A DNA stretch of 6,706 nucleotides, from contig JBKECA010000184.1 in assembly GCA_047973435.1 (NCBI GenBank), positions 1-6,706 on the forward strand. The letters are read 5' to 3'. Position numbers and translations under genes: made by a program. Origin of the DNA: JBKECA01 sp047973435. Its GTDB lineage: Bacteria; Planctomycetota; Planctomycetia; Planctomycetales; Planctomycetaceae. Shown piece after piece: positions 6,198 to 6,706 of the stretch. Position 1 is the stretch's first letter. Every line of letters begins with the position of its first letter. A model generated the notes under the pieces. That model was given only the letters and a program-made list of their open reading frames with translations. It searched no databases and was not told the DNA's origin.

Positions 6198-6706
6198 TCA
6201 GGAGGGCTGGAGGTGCCAGAAAGTTTTGGTCAGTCGGCTTTGGTGGACGGCTTCGATGGTGCTGATGGCGAGGGCGTTGTCTTTGTTCCAGCGGCGGCCG
6301 TGGCCTTTGATACGCAGGGTTTCGCACTTGCATTGGGCTTCGGTTGGTCCGCTGCCAATGTCGCGTCCCGCAGCCAGGAACTCCGGATAACTGATCAACG
6401 CCCGGCGGTCGCTGATGTATTCGACAAGGCGGTGGATGGCCGTTCGTTTGCGGTGTCCGCGCCCTGTTTTCCGAAAGGTGACCAGACTGTCAAAGCCGGA
6501 CGTGAAGTCTTGGCGCTGGAACGTCTCGGCCAAGTCCCCAGCCCAAGCCTGGCCGGCGGACTCTTCGCCGAACAGTTCACGGCGAGCCTTCTGAATGTTG
6601 TCCCGGAGGTGATATACTGCCCGCGGCAGCGAGTGAGATGATTCCGACGTTATAAGCCCCGCGAGGCAGAACGTATCATTGATGACCGCGGGAGGTGATA
6701 GAAGTC
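6198..6706 (-). pseudogene. ISKra4-like transposase, 3' part, interrupted and cut by the window edge
   Basis: The C-terminal part has the conserved block IGSGPTEAQCKCETLRIKG followed by HGRRWNKDN and a terminal FW, as in DDE transposases of the ISKra4 type. The related ISLre2 group shares a similar block, so the family name is tentative. IGSGPTE should include the catalytic Glu. Upstream comes YHLRDNIQKARRELFGEES, the helix that normally follows the second catalytic Asp in a DFYH-type motif. In the continuous frame the Asp is missing and the sequence before YHL is nonsense-like. A GAC-TTC-TAT-CAC-CTC stretch (DFYHL) does exist at the right edge (6706-6692), but in another frame that meets a TAA at 6652-6650. 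The coding sequence is therefore disrupted by 86 extra bases, described separately. The gene continues beyond the window. It ends 196 bp upstream of the oxidoreductase start, same strand. A sequencing or assembly error is a less likely explanation than true disruption. Confidence 0.78.
6605..6700 (-). repeat. 86-bp palindromic insertion in the transposase, bounded by a 10-bp direct repeat
   Basis: GGAGGTGATA occurs at 6605-6614 and again at 6691-6700, an 86-bp offset. In both copies the minus strand reads TAT-CAC-CTC-C in the same codon phase relative to the transposase. Deleting one copy plus 6615-6690 joins GAC-TTC-TAT-CAC-CTC to CGG-GAC-AAC-ATT, giving DFYHLRDNIQKA in a single frame. The inserted DNA is an imperfect palindrome: CCCGCGG 6620-6626 with CCGCGGG 6686-6692, ATGAT 6638-6642 with ATCAT 6675-6679, ACGTT 6647-6651 with AACGT 6670-6674, and GCC 6656-6658 with GGC 6665-6667. 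It has no coding capacity of note. A tiny hairpin element with a target-site duplication is the best reading. Confidence 0.65.

Noticed and set aside
6620..6692. CRISPR repeat or small RNA gene in the palindromic insertion
   Set aside because: There is only one palindrome and no regular repeat-spacer pattern. The frame restoration argues for insertion into a gene rather than a native RNA gene.

Overview
The window looks like planctomycete chromosome (phylum Planctomycetota). The reasons are GC-rich DNA, a secreted formylglycine-type sulfatase, a Tat-exported Gfo/Idh/MocA oxidoreductase with the QKP variant of the catalytic motif, a fragment resembling the C-terminus of PVC-type c-type cytochromes, and weak or missing Shine-Dalgarno sites on most genes. 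The genus cannot be fixed from sequence alone.

Layout: positions 1-124 are an upstream region without a gene. A sulfatase (125-1633, +) is followed 28 bp later by a small stand-alone LigD-type 3'-phosphoesterase-like protein (1662-2048, +). Positions 2049-2650 hold coding debris: an unrecognised fragment in one frame (about 2133-2290), then in another frame the C-terminal tail of a cytochrome-like protein (about 2291-2512), then a short TCAG repeat tract. From 2651 onward everything reads on the minus strand: a bacterioferritin-associated-ferredoxin-like [2Fe-2S] protein (2651-2932), a CelD/BcsL-type GNAT acetyltransferase (3188-4348), a Gfo/Idh/MocA oxidoreductase (4640-6001), and the 3' part of an ISKra4-like transposase running off the right edge (6198-6706).

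The genes do not form one pathway. The sulfatase and the exported oxidoreductase fit the polysaccharide and sulfated-sugar lifestyle of planctomycetes. The PE-like protein and the Bfd-like protein suggest DNA-end processing and iron handling. The stretches between genes are large and contain broken genes and an insertion-sequence remnant, so the region has been rearranged.

The most notable structure is at the right edge. The transposase is interrupted by 86 extra bases, bounded by a perfect 10-bp direct repeat and forming an imperfect palindrome. Removing one repeat copy plus the intervening DNA restores the reading frame and recreates a canonical DFYHL motif. This looks like insertion of a very small hairpin element with a target-site duplication, or a duplication event of some other kind. 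No complete new defence or metabolic system is visible.
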